A DNA stretch of 64,000 nucleotides. Source: Rhynchosporium graminicola. Its lineage: Eukaryota > Ascomycota > Leotiomycetes > Helotiales > Ploettnerulaceae. Positions 25,266-37,080 of this stretch are shown here, piece after piece (position 1 is the stretch's first letter; each line of letters begins with the position of its first letter). The stretch covers positions 78,339-142,338 of the forward strand of contig FJUW01000028.1 of assembly GCA_900074885.1 (NCBI GenBank), given 5' to 3'. Both the position numbers and the translations under genes were made by a program. The notes below the pieces were generated by a model. It had not been told where the DNA came from, ran no database searches, and worked only from the letters and a program-made list of their open reading frames with translations.

Positions 25266-25966
25266 AAACCGTTCCAGGTCGTATCAATAAATGAGTGGAT
25301 GATCACAATATAGTCCTGTTGAACGACATTCAATATATTTGATGAAATCCATCCACGTATTGGACAAGTTGGGATCGGGGTGTTGCAGCGCACTCTCATT
25401 TCGGCTAAATCTCGGATACGCCGTCCCATTTTCATGATGCGAGATGGCAAGAATGACATCGCTTCGAGTTCTGATCTTCATATGAGCATTCGTGTTTGTC
25501 ACTTTGCATAGTCCCTACCTTACATTGATACTTCCATTTCTTTTCCATTGTCTTGCTACTATCTCTTTATGTCATTTTACCCACAGGAGGGTTACAAGGG
25601 GAAGACAAAGGGACATGATCTGAACGCGGCAAGATGCCTCCCAATATGCGATCAAAGGGACACAGGAGTCGGCGATCCATCTATCTTGCGAGGACTCCAG
25701 TACCACGAAAACGTTCCTACTCTCTGATCATGGTCTTCCACGTTGATCAATTGAGTTTAAAGGACATTCTTCGGGCAGATCTCTTGGATACAAGCGCTAT
25801 TCCGGCATCATTTAATAATTATTGTATTATATCTGTTGCTTGATACCTTAGCTAACCATCCAGAGACAGGCTGCCCTAATTTTAGTCTCTGAAAAGACAT
25901 CGAAATCACGGATTCGTATTCGTAGAACAAATCGGCCCCAGCTTGTCAAATTCAGCGTCAAATCCA
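25266..25966. other. Intergenic between glycosidase and kinase genes
   Basis: Nothing recognisable in about 700 bp. Short frames occur on both strands without similarity to known proteins. The promoter of the kinase gene should lie in the right half. Confidence 0.5.
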
Positions 25967-28433
25967 ATGGCGCCTCCACCAAAGATACCCGAACCAAAAC
26001 TTTCGAATCCAAAATTCCCTCCGCTTAGTCGTTCAATTCCACCATTATCACCGGTATTTCCCCCAAATGGCGGACCAATTGCGGCAGGTGCCGCCGTAGC
26101 AGGACCTGTCCCACTCGTAACCTCATCTAGGCTGGGCGACAGCTGGGTATGGGATTTTAATAATCTCGCCGCCTACAACAAAGCTATCAAGAAGATCGAC
26201 CGGAAATTGGTAGCCAGTACATGGATGAATTCGGAATCGCAATGGAAGAATCGAGTCGGAAAAGGCTGGGTTGGTAAGAGTTTGCTTGGGAGAGGCTCAT
26301 ATGGAGTTGTGGGGCATTGGTCTTACGAGGGACCGGATCGCGAGAAGAAAGGGTTGAGGGATGTGGCTGTGAAGCAGTCTCTGAGAAATCCATTTCCGCT
26401 TGGGGGATGGGGATTAGAGGGAGAAGCGATGGCGCTGATGGAATTGGGGAAGGCGAAGAGTCAGCATGTCGTGAAGATGTATAGACATCTGTACGAGGAG
26501 CTGGGACAGAGGACTAATTCGTATGATGTGGGTTTAGTGCATAGGATCTTCTTGGAGTACTGTCCTGGTGGGGATATGGGTGAATGGATCAAGGCGCATC
26601 TTCAAAAGTGAATTTTTGGGTTTTACATTCATGGCTGTTGCTTTGCTAACTGGCTACAGTAATACTTCGGTGTCGGAAGCTGAGATGTGGGCCATTTTCC
26701 ACTGTCTAGCTCGCTCTTGTCTGGTCATGGATCATGGAAGTGAGAATGCAAATTTCCCTACGCCTGGATGGCCGAGCCAGGAGATGGTGCATTTTGATCT
26801 TAAGCTCGAGAATAGTAAGACCTTCTTCGAGCTACATAATCTTCGGAAAATCACTAACTGTTTAGTTCTCATTGGTACACCAACAACTGATATAGAACAT
26901 AGAGATGCGTCTCCTTTCAAGGTTGGACTCAACAAGATGATGTTCTTGGATAATATGTACTGATCATCTCGTAGTTTGGAGATTTTGGGATGGCGAAGCG
27001 AGTACAGAACAGCCAGTCTCCGCAGTATATGGCAGACCACTCGACATGGGGTACTCCTGTGTATTATGCTCCAGTAAGTTGAGGCATTCTCTTCACACTG
27101 TGAGAAATCTTTTAACCAAATCACAGGAGCAAGTATTAAGAAGTAACCATTCTGCTGGGGCCAGGCCCTGGTTCGATGTGAGTTCCTTTTCCAAATCACG
27201 CCCTTTTGGCGATAGTTCAGCTCCAAAATCTGATTAATGTACTAGATGCTCGGGAGGCATACAATCACGGAGCCTAAATATGGGAGTGCCACAAATCTCT
27301 GGCAAGTAGGTCTCATCATGCACTGTCTTATGTCTCGCAGCCGATATCCAGATTGGGAAACATCCAGCATAAACCGGCTCCGATGTTACAACTCAAGATT
27401 GTCGGCTCGCCTGCGAAGTTCCGGAAATACCATAGGAGCCAGCTACGATCAAAAATGTGAATTCAATGCGAAGATGTCTGCTTATAGTATAGAACTACGC
27501 ACACTCATTCACGAATGTCTGATCGTCAATCCAAAACAACGGCCTAGACCATCCACGGTTGTTCAGAAGAGTGGAGAAGCTATAGATCTATTGAGGATGA
27601 GTATGGGAGGAATTTTGAACACGACATTTAAGGCTTATGAAGAGCCTACTTTATCTGTTAGGTGGTATTCGGGACAGAATAATGGGGATCCTGCTACGAA
27701 ACCGCGTGCAGCTACGCAAGCTCAGGTCACTGCAGCAGATAAATTACATGAGGTCAGAATCGCCATGGAGAAAGCGAGGATAGCGCAAGGTATTCGTCCA
27801 GTGCAAGTGTCGAACAAATCTTCGCCTAGGGAGGATTCACCAGACGCGCCTTATAAGACCGCTCCTATACCTGTCCAACCTACCCAGCCTACTCAACCTG
27901 TCCAGCCCGCTCAACCTGCTCAACTCACTCCTACGCCGGCTACCCAGCCTAATGTGCCTAATGCCTCACCTGGCTCACCATCTGCTCCTGGAACGGCGAT
28001 ATATGCTCCATATGTGAACCCAGCAACACCTATAATCGTCACACCCGCACCTCTAGCACCAGCTCCCCCTTTACAGCCACCTGCGCCACCCATCCAAGCA
28101 CCCGCACTCCTACCAACAGCCAAACCAGCGTTGATCCCCTCTCTCTCGCCTATCCCCATTCCAATCTTGCACAAAGTAACGCAAGTAACATCCATCGTAA
28201 CGACACAATCCTTTTTCGGCGCCGTCATTATCAAGAACTACACACTCAAGAACCTCAACTCCGACACCTCGATCTTAGTATGCAAGAAAAGGCTAGCGGA
28301 TATGGGATGTGGGATACCGAGTGAGAAGCAGAGGTGGATGAACGGGAGGACGTTGATGACTGATTACATGCGGTTAGGCGAGTTTGCGAATCTGGTGGGT
28401 GGGAGGAATAGTGTTAGGGTTACGCAGGTGTGA
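25967..28433 (+). CDS. Protein kinase with C-terminal ubiquitin-like domain
   Basis: The model is join(25967..26607, 26660..26814, 26866..26921, 26975..27073, 27127..27177, 27246..28433), 729 residues. Five introns of 51-68 bp all keep phase. The N-terminal about 55 residues are Pro-rich. The kinase domain follows: Gly loop LGRGSYGVVG (about 107-116), VAVK lysine (about 136), catalytic loop VHFDLKLEN, DFG in FGDFGMAKR, and a WGTPVYYAPEQ activation segment/APE region. The HRD Arg is replaced by Phe (HFD). A linker of about 140 residues is rich in Pro and QPTQP/QPAQP repeats. The last about 73 residues resemble a ubiquitin fold: TLKNLNSDTSILVCKKRLAD, GIPSEKQRWMNGRTL, with no terminal Gly-Gly. 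The start is set at the first ATG of the frame; an upstream exon is possible. Substrates are unknown. Confidence 0.85.
27870..27945 (+). repeat. Coding Pro/Gln repeat in kinase linker
   Basis: Short in-frame repeats encode QPTQPTQPVQPAQPAQ between the kinase and ubiquitin-like domains. Such repeats commonly form flexible, extended linkers and vary in length between strains. Confidence 0.7.
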
Positions 28434-28867
28434 GGGTAGTTGAGTGGTTGGAGGTTGGTTTTTTGTTGTATGAGGGATTGTGATTATCGTAGAATGATTT
28501 GATTGGTGTTGGTTGGTTTTGGCACTTTCATTTTCATTTTGTAAGGATGGATATAGGTACGGGAGACTCGGAGAGAGAGTTCGAGAGTTTGTTTACGTTT
28601 CCCACATTGAGGCATTTAAGCGATGGTACTTTTCTTGATTTTGCGCGGTTGTTATAAGACTGTCATAATTTCGCGCCTTTGAGAGCCACGTAGTTTTTGA
28701 TCTATGTTGCTGAAAGGTTACTTTTATATGATGATTCCTGCCAGCACTTCTTGAAAAATCTCGACAAGGGACGAATTGTCCTATAACACCGGAATGGTAA
28801 CAAAGGGCAAGCATTTGGTACTGGATCAAGCTTGAGAATGGAGTAACATACTCCGCCTTCCGATCGA

Positions 28868-31800
28868 CTATTTGTCTTTCCCCATCATAGTATCTTCGCC
28901 ACCCTCCTCTTCTGATCCACTTCCATCTCTTAGACTCTCGTCCTCGTCCTCGTCATCTTCCCCCTCACTATCCTCCTCCACCTCATGAGGCACATCAAAC
29001 TCCCAAGTAGCCTCTGCAACCAAAAAAGACTCATCATCCTTGTACCCATCCGACCGAAACCTCTCCTCGTCTATCCAGCCTGTACTCTCATCCACACCGC
29101 CCACCAAAACCGACAACGCCAACCTCCTAGCCCTCTCATCCTTACTCGCCTTCAACCCCAGCTCAACCTTCAACAAATTATCACCAGGCTCCTTCCACCC
29201 CGTACTGTTTGTTTCAATGAAGACTTCAGCAGCAAAGAGAGCATCAGCATGTAATTCTGGTATGATCTCGAAGACGTACGAGCGGAGTTCGTCCCACGGC
29301 AAGCCGCTGCACATGAGGTTTACGCGGCGCGTAACGGATAATCTATCTGTCCTGAAGATGGAAAGAAGGAGGTGCACTACTGGACGTAGGTATTTCTTAT
29401 CCGGGGAAGGAGAAACAATTTCCATATAAGTGTCATGAACGCGTTTCAGTGTCGGCCGATCTGGTAGGATTTTGCGGTAGACATCACCGATTTTGGCGAC
29501 ATTGGTACGGGCGTAGGTCTCCAAGATAGCTTTTGCTGCTTTGGTGCATTCGTCGTCTAGATCGGAGTGGACGAGCTCGAGTAAGCGAGGTGCGAGGATA
29601 TCTCCTTGGTCTTGGAGAGGTTTTCCATCAAGGCGTTTGAGTGCTGCTATGCGAACTTCCGCTGATTCGTGGTTGAGTAGTCGTAGCATAACTTGAACCA
29701 ACTGATGGTTTCGCTGACTGCTAATTCCATCCTCGGGAATCGAGCATACTGATTTTGCGATCTTCGGGTCTGTATTTTCTGCAGCGCGGGTGAGAATCGT
29801 CCACGCCTCATCGCGATCTAGGTATGTCTACAGAGATCTATACAGAGCGACTTGGGCATGTGGATGCAAATTCGATTGTGCTTTTTGCGTGAGGTGCTGA
29901 AGAGCTTTTTCAATGCCCAGCTCCCCGATCAGACGAATAGCTTCCTTCGCCACTGTGACTTTTGTATCTGGTATTGTAGACAACAACTGGTAAGTCTTGC
30001 TTGGCATAGCCTTGAGTATTTTGTGAAGAGAGTAAACTGCAATTCGAGCTCTCTCGTCAGAAAGTGCTTCGATTAGGGAAGGTAAGCCTTGATCACCGTC
30101 AAGATCACCTGATGCTCGCAAAGCCGCTTCCTGAATAGCCGACTTGTCACTGTTGGCAAGATCAAACAGAGGCTTCTGATCCACATAATTTAGAAGGCTC
30201 AACTGCTGCACACAGTTGACCTTATCTTCGATTGTTGTATCTTCATGGCAAATTTCCTTGATCAAGATCTCCTGAAATATCTCCTGCTGACTAGCAGTCC
30301 ATCTCAAGAACCCACCCTGCAGGGACTTGAGAGCATTGCTCCGGTCTTCGAATCCTTCCAGGTCTTTATTTAAGTAGCCATCTGGGAGATTTTGGCGCCT
30401 ACGATGGACATGAGAAACGACCAAAGGTTCGCATGCGAATGCGTCATCTTCGTAGACCCTCAGTAGAAGCCAATCCAGAGATTTTGGTCTGTATTTCCCG
30501 ATCATCTTGTACAGCTCCGATAATGCCCACTTGCCGATATCTCTTACCTGGACCATTTTCTCGCATTTATCTAAATACTCTACCCAGTGCTTGGTATTAT
30601 TCTCAAAAAGATACTCTAGTCTCACGAGGGAGTCTGACCCTTCTTTCGCAACATCTTTTGAAGAAGAGGCGATAATTCTTCCTGGATGCTAGTCACACAG
30701 TCCTTGACAGGTGTCTGTCCTGAAAGATAAATGCCGATAGCGTAGTGAACATGGTCGCGAATGATTCTACCTATCTAGGTAGTAGCCCATTCATGGTGTA
30801 CAGAACGTATCCTAAAAAAAATGAGATAGAGCATCGAACCACATGTACCGGTAGACATATCTCGAAAGTTGAGACGATTTGTAATAATCTCACCTAAAAT
30901 GACAAAATATGTCTCATTCCACTTTCCTTTGGAGATGACACGAAGACCATCGATGATCTCTGCTTGAACAGAATTCTGTTCATTCATCCGCGAAAGGACG
31001 AGTTTCAAAGCATCCTCGATCCGGGCATCGTCAAATCTCGCTGCTTCGACCTGCCCTTTGATCACTGTCGATCTTATTTTGACGTCTCCCAACCGAATGA
31101 AAGGTACTTTTAACGCCATGGCTTTGTCCCATGGAGTAAAAGCGATATACGGAATACGATCCGAAGGATTACCTTCGAACTTATTTAGTTTGGGGTTACG
31201 CCGCGCTTCTGCGACACGTTCTTTGGAAGGCAATGCTGCGATGATGTCGGCATCCATTGATCCATTTTCGTTCTCGCCATCCCAGGCGGTGGTGCTGCCA
31301 TACCAAGAAATGCTGCTCAGGTCTGAAGAGTGGGAACTCGTATTCCACAATATGAGGATATCGTTGGAATAGAGGTTCGAAGGAAGTCATTGGCAATTTC
31401 CGCAGAGTCTGCCACTCAAATTCTGCGATCGCGTCCTTCGTAAGATTTTCTTCGCAGCTCAGAACAATCTGCAGCTTCAATGGGGCTTTTTTCAAGTAAA
31501 TGTTTTATAGGGAGCTGAGAAATGGACACTTTCTGTACCGTGCGGTTCGAAAAAGCTCGACAGCGTAATTGACGCTGTAGTCGTGGGTGAGTAATTGACC
31601 GGGAACACAATTAATCTTCACAGTCAGAGTCCTGCCGTCTTCGAGTGATCGCTCCATCCATTCTTCTAAAACTCTGTGTGCGATTATCGGGTGGTACTTA
31701 GCCAGGTCCAACCATTGCTGAGTAGAAAACTGATCGAGAAACCTCGGCAAATGCTTCTCTACCAGAGAATCTAAGCCCAGAAGAAATAGTCGCTGGAAGT

Positions 31801-32207
31801 GCTTGATGTCTTGATTCTCATTGTCCAACACGTCGAGGTATTCCTCAATGACAACAAGCCTCTTCCGACGCCCTCGCGCATGGCGTAAGCGGTGAAGCGT
31901 AGCAACCTGAAGGTACGAGGGCACAGATCTCAACGTCCATAAAACTTCTTCATCACTACCGAACAGCGCAATGAGATCGATCGCACGTTTTTTGAGGTAT
32001 CCCGATGATGTGTTTGAAATGATCTGCTTGGCAAAGCTGAGATCCCGACTACCATGGCAAGATTCAAGGCTCCAGATCTGCTCGTACGGTGATCCCTTAA
32101 CGAAATGATCTATCAACGTCTTTGCTTTTGGACTTGTTCGAGATGTGACCCAAGTTGACCATGCGAGTCACACGCTCCGAGTGCGTGAGTTTTTCGAACT
32201 CAGCCAT
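28868..32207 (-). pseudogene. Decayed HEAT/ARM-repeat protein gene
   Basis: Minus-strand coding sequence runs from ATG at 32207 (MAEFEKLTHSERVTRMV) to TAG at 28868. Helical repeats are visible throughout (for example ALRASGDLDGDQGLPSLIEA and LHADALFAAEVFIE), with an acidic tail. It resembles large fungal HEAT-repeat proteins of about 1100 residues whose function I do not know. The frame is broken: a shift near 32110-32125; a compensating pair near 31545 and 31455 around the segment QLPIKHLLEKSPIEAAD; a shift between about 31320 and 31260; a shift near 30660; and a TAG at 29828-29830 in otherwise continuous frame (..ALYRSL*TYLDRDEAW..), a CAG-to-TAG type change. An intron of normal form probably lies near 30860-30775. 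The lesions are spread along the gene and are of both signs, which favours a pseudogene. Assembly errors remain possible, though neighbouring genes are clean. Confidence 0.75.
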
Positions 32208-33001
32208 GAGAGTTTCGACCTCAGCTTTGATATCCAACGATCGAAGCTTCGAGCCACATTGATTTTATGATTCGAAAAAGGGTAGAAAGTTCCGGGAGGA
32301 ATAGTTGAGGAATACAAATCGAATGATATGTTAGTCTTGCTTGAGATGAATCATAACGATGTTCCATGTGTGTAGTGCAGACTTAGCCACATCGCGTCAG
32401 CGCGACTCATAGTCGCTCACGCCGTCCATAAGGGTGAGGCTAAGCGACGCAAGCTCGCTTCTACATGCCAGCTCTCATGCCAGCTCTATTGACTTTTGTA
32501 TTTATTTCATATTGAAGATAACCGAATCGAAGACTGTAGCAGGTTGAAAACCAAGGGATTCTTTTAGGAGTCTTTACTACACAAATCGTCGATTACACCA
32601 CGATAACAATTATATACAAAGGTAACATATCTACCAATTTGGCAAAACAATTGCCCATCAGCACAACTTTGAGCTATCCAATCCACTGTGATCATGGCGC
32701 CGAAAAATGGTGTGTGCGTAGCTCACTCATTGTGTAATTTTTTATTTTTTTTTTGTATTCGTGTTTCGCTTTTCCTCAAGTAATGAAGCAAACCCATAGA
32801 GGTATCTCCCTAAAGACCGACCGCCCAGCCAGACACCGAAACCCAATCCCGATGATATGCAGGCAAAAAAACGCCATTCTTTATCTACCAAGTAGTATGC
32901 GAGCCAGACCAAACCAGATTCGCCGACTAAGAAGCGCAGTCTATCATATCCCAGAATCCAGCAAATCGCCGTAAAATGATGTATATAGAGATCAAAGGGA
33001 T
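32208..33001. other. Intergenic between HEAT pseudogene and CTP synthase
   Basis: No gene seen. It contains short direct repeats (atgccagctct twice near 32465-32485) and a T-rich tract near 32740-32755. The right part should carry the CTP synthase 3' UTR. Confidence 0.45.
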
Positions 33002-35031
33002 CTAGATGCGAACGTCATTGAAAGATGACGCCCCATCACCGTTGGCCAAAGTGACGCTCCGCGCCATATCCTTTGTGACCTTCTCCAAGCAGCCCGCAGC
33101 AGCAGCAACAAAGCCTAGGTAAGGCTTGCTCGGATCCAAGACCCTGCTCAAATATTCTGGGTGGAATTGAACACCCACATACCAGGGGTGGTCCTTCAGC
33201 TCCACGATTTCCATGCGCTCACCCTTATCATCCTTACCAACGAAATTGAGACCCGATGCAGTCAATTGATCGATATATGCGGGATTGACCTCATATCTGT
33301 GGCGGTGACGCTCGTGAATCTCGACCTTCTCGCCGTAGAGGAGGCGTAGACGAGACCATTCGCTTCCAGGCTGGAATATAGTGGGACGGAGACCAAGACG
33401 CATCGTTCCTCCGAGGGAAGTCTTGTCAATCTCAGGCATGAAGATGATAATTTTGTCCGCACAAGTTTCGTTGTGCTCCTCTGATCCAGCAGCAGTGATG
33501 TTGCAGACATTGCGGGCATATTCAATGACGGCAATTTGCATTCCGAGGCAAATACCAAGGTACGGGGTCTTATTCGTGCGTGCCCATTTCGCAGCTGCAA
33601 TCATACCCTCAATACCGCGTTTGCCAAAGCCTCCTGGAACCAGAATGCCATCTGCTGTACACACTTCGTGCCAAGCCTTGTGAAAGGTAGCGGGATCTTC
33701 CTTACGGACTTGTTCTTCAAGGTTGCTAGAGTCGACCCAGACGAGTTTAAGCTTCTTCCCGCAACGCATAGCGCTATGCTCGAGTGATTTGATCACAGAG
33801 AGGTAGCTATCGTGGAGGCTGGTGTATTTGCCTACGAGGACAATCGTAACATCATCGAACAGGCGCTCTTGTTGCGTAGTCAATTTGTTCCATTCGGTCC
33901 ATGTACGTTGTCCTCTGTCTACTAGGCTTTGTGCCTTGGGTATGTCGTCCAGCTTGAGGATTTCCCGGACAGTGCTAATCAAGCCTTGCTTCTCGAGGAG
34001 GAGTGGGACGTGGTAGGTCGAGGAGACGTTATGGACAGCGACAACTTGATCAGGCTCGACTTGACAGAACATGGCGATCTTATCAATCGTCCCCTTCTCC
34101 AAGGGAACATCACATCTGCAAGCAATCTACTCAAGTCAGCACTTCCCCAGATTGTGAATGTACCCAACTTACCAGATCCGGGACCAAACCAGCCCGTCCA
34201 ACGTCGCGGATAGCTTGTTGGGTAGGTTTCGTCTTCTGCTCTCCCTGAATGACAGGAATAAGCGAAACATGAATTTGCATGAAATTGCCCTTCCCAGCTC
34301 TGCGCTTCAATTGTCGCATACCCTCGATGAATGGCGCACTTTCGATGTCTCCCACTGTACCTCCAAGCTCGATTATACACACGTCTGGTGATTCATTTGT
34401 GTCGTCCACCGGGATCTTTGCTACACGTTCGATCCAGTCTTGAAGCGCGTCGGTCAAATGAGGGACAACTTGGACCGTCTTTCCGAGGTAATCTCCCTTG
34501 CGCTCGCGGTTGATGACATGTTGGTAGATCTTTCCCGTGGTTATATTGTTCTCGCGAGTAAGGGTTATATTTAGGTAGCGCTCGTAGTTTCCAAGGTCGA
34601 GGTCGACCTCTCCGCCATCATCGAGGACAAAGACTTCGCCGTGTCTAAGGTGGTCAGCCGTGGACTTGTGTGGGCCTCAAGCCATACGTAGATTTCCGAA
34701 ATCCAACAAGAAACACTCACTCCGTAGGGTTCATAGTCCCGGCATCGATATTCATGTACGGGTCGATCTTGATCGATGTGACGTAGTTTCGTCAGCCTAT
34801 TGTCGTTATGCCACTTCGTCCCCCAGAAAACTTATCTTTAGCCCAATCGTCTTCAGCAAAAGACCCGTCGAAGAAGCTGCGCAACAGTTAGCCAACGCGT
34901 GCTCAGGTTCCTAGCTTCGGCGCCCAATCTGCAGCTCGTGTTCGAGTCACATTTGGTGGAGGGCAGTACATACCAATGACTCCTTTTCCTATCCCCGAAA
35001 TAACACCACCTGACACAAGAACATACTTCAT
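33002..35031 (-). CDS. URA7: CTP synthase (glutamine-hydrolysing)
   Basis: The model is complement(join(33002..34126, 34173..34644, 34721..34782, 34836..34876, 34974..35031)), 585 residues, close to yeast Ura7 (579). The enzyme makes CTP from UTP, ATP and glutamine in the cytosol. The synthase domain has [19 protein letters not shown] at the start, [40 protein letters not shown] and a GGTVGDIES block. The C-terminal glutaminase domain has GGFGKRG, the nucleophile Cys in YLGICLGMQ (about residue 404) and FHPEYLSR. Four introns are needed. Three are ordinary GT-AG; the second (34783..34835) begins ATAAGT and ends AC. The exons on both sides of it encode a nearly invariant stretch ([13 protein letters not shown]), which fixes these borders. 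Start and stop are unambiguous. Confidence 0.97.
34783..34835 (-). other. Apparent AT-AC intron in CTP synthase gene
   Basis: On the minus strand the exon ends ..GGGCTAAAG, the intron reads ATAAGTTTTC .. CTGACGAAACTAC, and the next exon starts GTCACATCG. The intron is 53 bp. Conserved CTP synthase sequence fixes both borders. No choice of GT and AG in this stretch restores the protein. The donor differs from the U2-type consensus GTAAGT only in its first base, and the acceptor ends in AC. That is the pairing of U2-type AT-AC introns rather than the U12 type (ATATCC). A branch-like CTGAC lies 9 nt before the end. Confidence 0.75.
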
Positions 35032-35730
35032 GATAGCGATAGGAAACCGTAAGGAGAGGCGTAAGCGACAGTACAACTTGAAATGTAAAAGGTGCCCTCG
35101 CTGGTTACTACCAGAGGGAGGGGAAGAAAGCAGTAGGACTGCGGGCGAGCAAAAGATTTTGTGCCAGGTAGTGGGGCAACAGTACCGCTAGTCTGACCGC
35201 CAAGTCTAGTCTCGATGAGGTTTACGCGACGACGTGTTTTGATTTTGGTTTTGATTTTGATGAAGTCTTACCAATAGGTGAAAGGACTGAATTGACACAA
35301 GAAATGAGGAGTAATTGTTTTAGTGTATAACATATTATCATAGTATAATCAGGACAACTTCCCCTCTATCCGTTACGGTCATACAGTCATTCACTTGTCT
35401 CCATACCAACGACAGCAAATTCAATGTCTGGGTATCATTTCGTAAATATATCATCCATCTCGCGGTAGCAGACCAAAAAAGGAATCGCATCAAGCAATTT
35501 GGTATCTCCAACGAGTCCTTTCTTCTATCGCTCAGTCACGTATCTCTCATATCTCTCATAACAGCTCATAATATCCACATAGATCCTCTTCTTCAAACAC
35601 AAGCACTGGCTGGCGACGCGCTTCTCCTCGATATTGCAGCTTTAAAAATACCCCCCCCATTGATATTTCATGTACGTCGTCCGTGAGCTTCAGTCTTCAG
35701 AAATCGTCGCGTCTCATTCTGATGATCGTG
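35032..35730. other. Intergenic between CTP synthase and velvet gene
   Basis: About 700 bp between the start of CTP synthase and the stop of the velvet gene, both on the minus strand. It should hold the CTP synthase promoter. A run of eight or more C residues lies near 35650. No gene seen. Confidence 0.45.
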
Positions 35731-37080
35731 TTACCGCTTCGATCTTTTCCCTCGCTTCATTGAAAAGTTCCCTTCATCGACTTCGTCCTCTTCATCGTCC
35801 TCATCCTCTCTGTTGCCCTTGCTATTTCCCTTCTTCACCGAGATCAAACAACCTTGATGCTTCAGCGCCTTGGTCAATTCCGTGCTCGCTCTCATGCCAC
35901 CAAAGTCCTTAGCATTGAAGACTTGAAAGTCGCTACTGATGATGGTACTCCTGACTGGTTCGCAGGCACCGGGTCCCATTTTCATTGGATTGAGGCTTAC
36001 AAGCGAGAATCTCAAGCTGTATTTCCCAGGAGTCCTGACGCTAAGGTCGGGGAAAGTGAAGAAACATCCTTCGACCTGATGCTCGTCCTTGCCGACAAAC
36101 GGAGACGCAACGAGGGTGCCCATGAGTCTTCGCTGCTGCCGTTTGTCGGTCGTGCCTGGCATAGCCGATGCATCACAGTTGTTTTCGGAGTCCCAGAGTA
36201 TACAGTGAATCACCAAATATGACGATGATATCAACTTGCTGATTTCAGAGGCAGTCAAGTGAGGTGCAGAAATATGCATCTGAAGAATTGGAGGGGGGTC
36301 AATCACACGGCGGTCACGCTCACCAAAGCCACAGGCACGTGCGGCGACTGGTTGTTGTCGCATTCGAAGGCTGTATATGGGTGCTGGACCAACGACTGGT
36401 CTGTGAAAATTAGTCTTGACGCGATAGAAATTTTCAGAGCTTACTTGCCTTGGCTGTTCGCTCAGAATATTCGAAATCGGCATCTTGGACGATTGCATCT
36501 GGGATGCTCCTCGAGATGACGACTCGGAGAATGTAGACTCACGACGAGAGGACATACCATCTGATTCAAAGGAGCCTTGGCTGGGAGATTGACTCGTGTT
36601 AACAGGATAGTAATGCTGTGGGAAGTGCGATGCAGATTCTCGATTGCCTCCTTTATGAGGATCAGCCCTTCTCTGTGTAATTGCTTTGGCTTGCCTACGT
36701 TGCAAAGGGACTTCACCGCTCGAAAAATTGGCAGGCGAGTATTGTCTATCCCCATATGTTGTTATTGGCTGTGGAGTCTGTGAAGACTGCGAGTTTGCTG
36801 GCGGTGAAGGTGGGCGATAGATGTGCTGTACAGGGACGTTGAGGTCGCGTTGACTTTGATACAAAGGATGGAATTGATTCACCATATTGGCCGGTGGATT
36901 GAAATGCCCGTTTATACGTTGGCTATATTGAGGCTGCTGCTGCATCGGTTCAGGATTGAGGAGAGAAGACATTGAAGGTAAGGTTGGTGGAGGTGCCCTC
37001 GAAGGATTACTGTCTGCTCGATACGGATGGCGAGATGGCGGCCCTCCGAAGCCTCCTCCTTGAGGATGTGTCAGAGACAT
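35731..37080 (-). CDS. velC: Velvet-domain regulator, VelC-like
   Basis: Single open frame of 449 residues from ATG at 37080. The N-terminal half is low complexity (Pro/Ser/Gln-rich, disordered). The C-terminal half is a velvet domain from about residue 230: SLRMRQQPVAARACGFGERDRRVIDPPPI, then SSSYLVIHCILWD, LMGTLVASPFVG, CFFTFPDLSVRTPGKYSLRF, VFNAKDFGGMRASTELTKAL, and QGCLISVKKGN. The domain lies in the C-terminal half without a large insertion. That fits VelC better than VosA (N-terminal domain), VelB (split domain) or VeA. An acidic stretch and a basic, NLS-like end (KRGKRSKR) follow. Velvet proteins bind DNA as homo- or heterodimers and control development and secondary metabolism. A long region of about 8 kb upstream lacks genes. 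Confidence 0.88.
   Translation of the reverse strand: MSLTHPQGGGFGGPPSRHPYRADSNPSRAPPPTLPSMSSLLNPEPMQQQPQYSQRINGHFNPPANMVNQFHPLYQSQRDLNVPVQHIYRPPSPPANSQSSQTPQPITTYGDRQYSPANFSSGEVPLQRRQAKAITQRRADPHKGGNRESASHFPQHYYPVNTSQSPSQGSFESDGMSSRRESTFSESSSRGASQMQSSKMPISNILSEQPRQVSSENFYRVKTNFHRPVVGPAPIYSLRMRQQPVAARACGFGERDRRVIDPPPILQMHISAPHLTASEISKLISSSYLVIHCILWDSENNCDASAMPGTTDKRQQRRLMGTLVASPFVGKDEHQVEGCFFTFPDLSVRTPGKYSLRFSLVSLNPMKMGPGACEPVRSTIISSDFQVFNAKDFGGMRASTELTKALKHQGCLISVKKGNSKGNREDEDDEEDEVDEGNFSMKRGKRSKR

Noticed and set aside
31260..31325. An intron to explain the frame change in the HEAT-repeat gene (GTATGG..ATCGCAG)
   Set aside because: Phases do not match, and the segment DADIIAALP inside it looks like conserved coding sequence, so a frameshift is the better explanation.
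36401..36444. Possible 44-bp intron (GTAAGC..CTAAT..CACAG) inside the velvet gene
   Set aside because: Splicing it would shift the frame away from the conserved velvet domain; the unspliced frame is continuous and correct on both sides.
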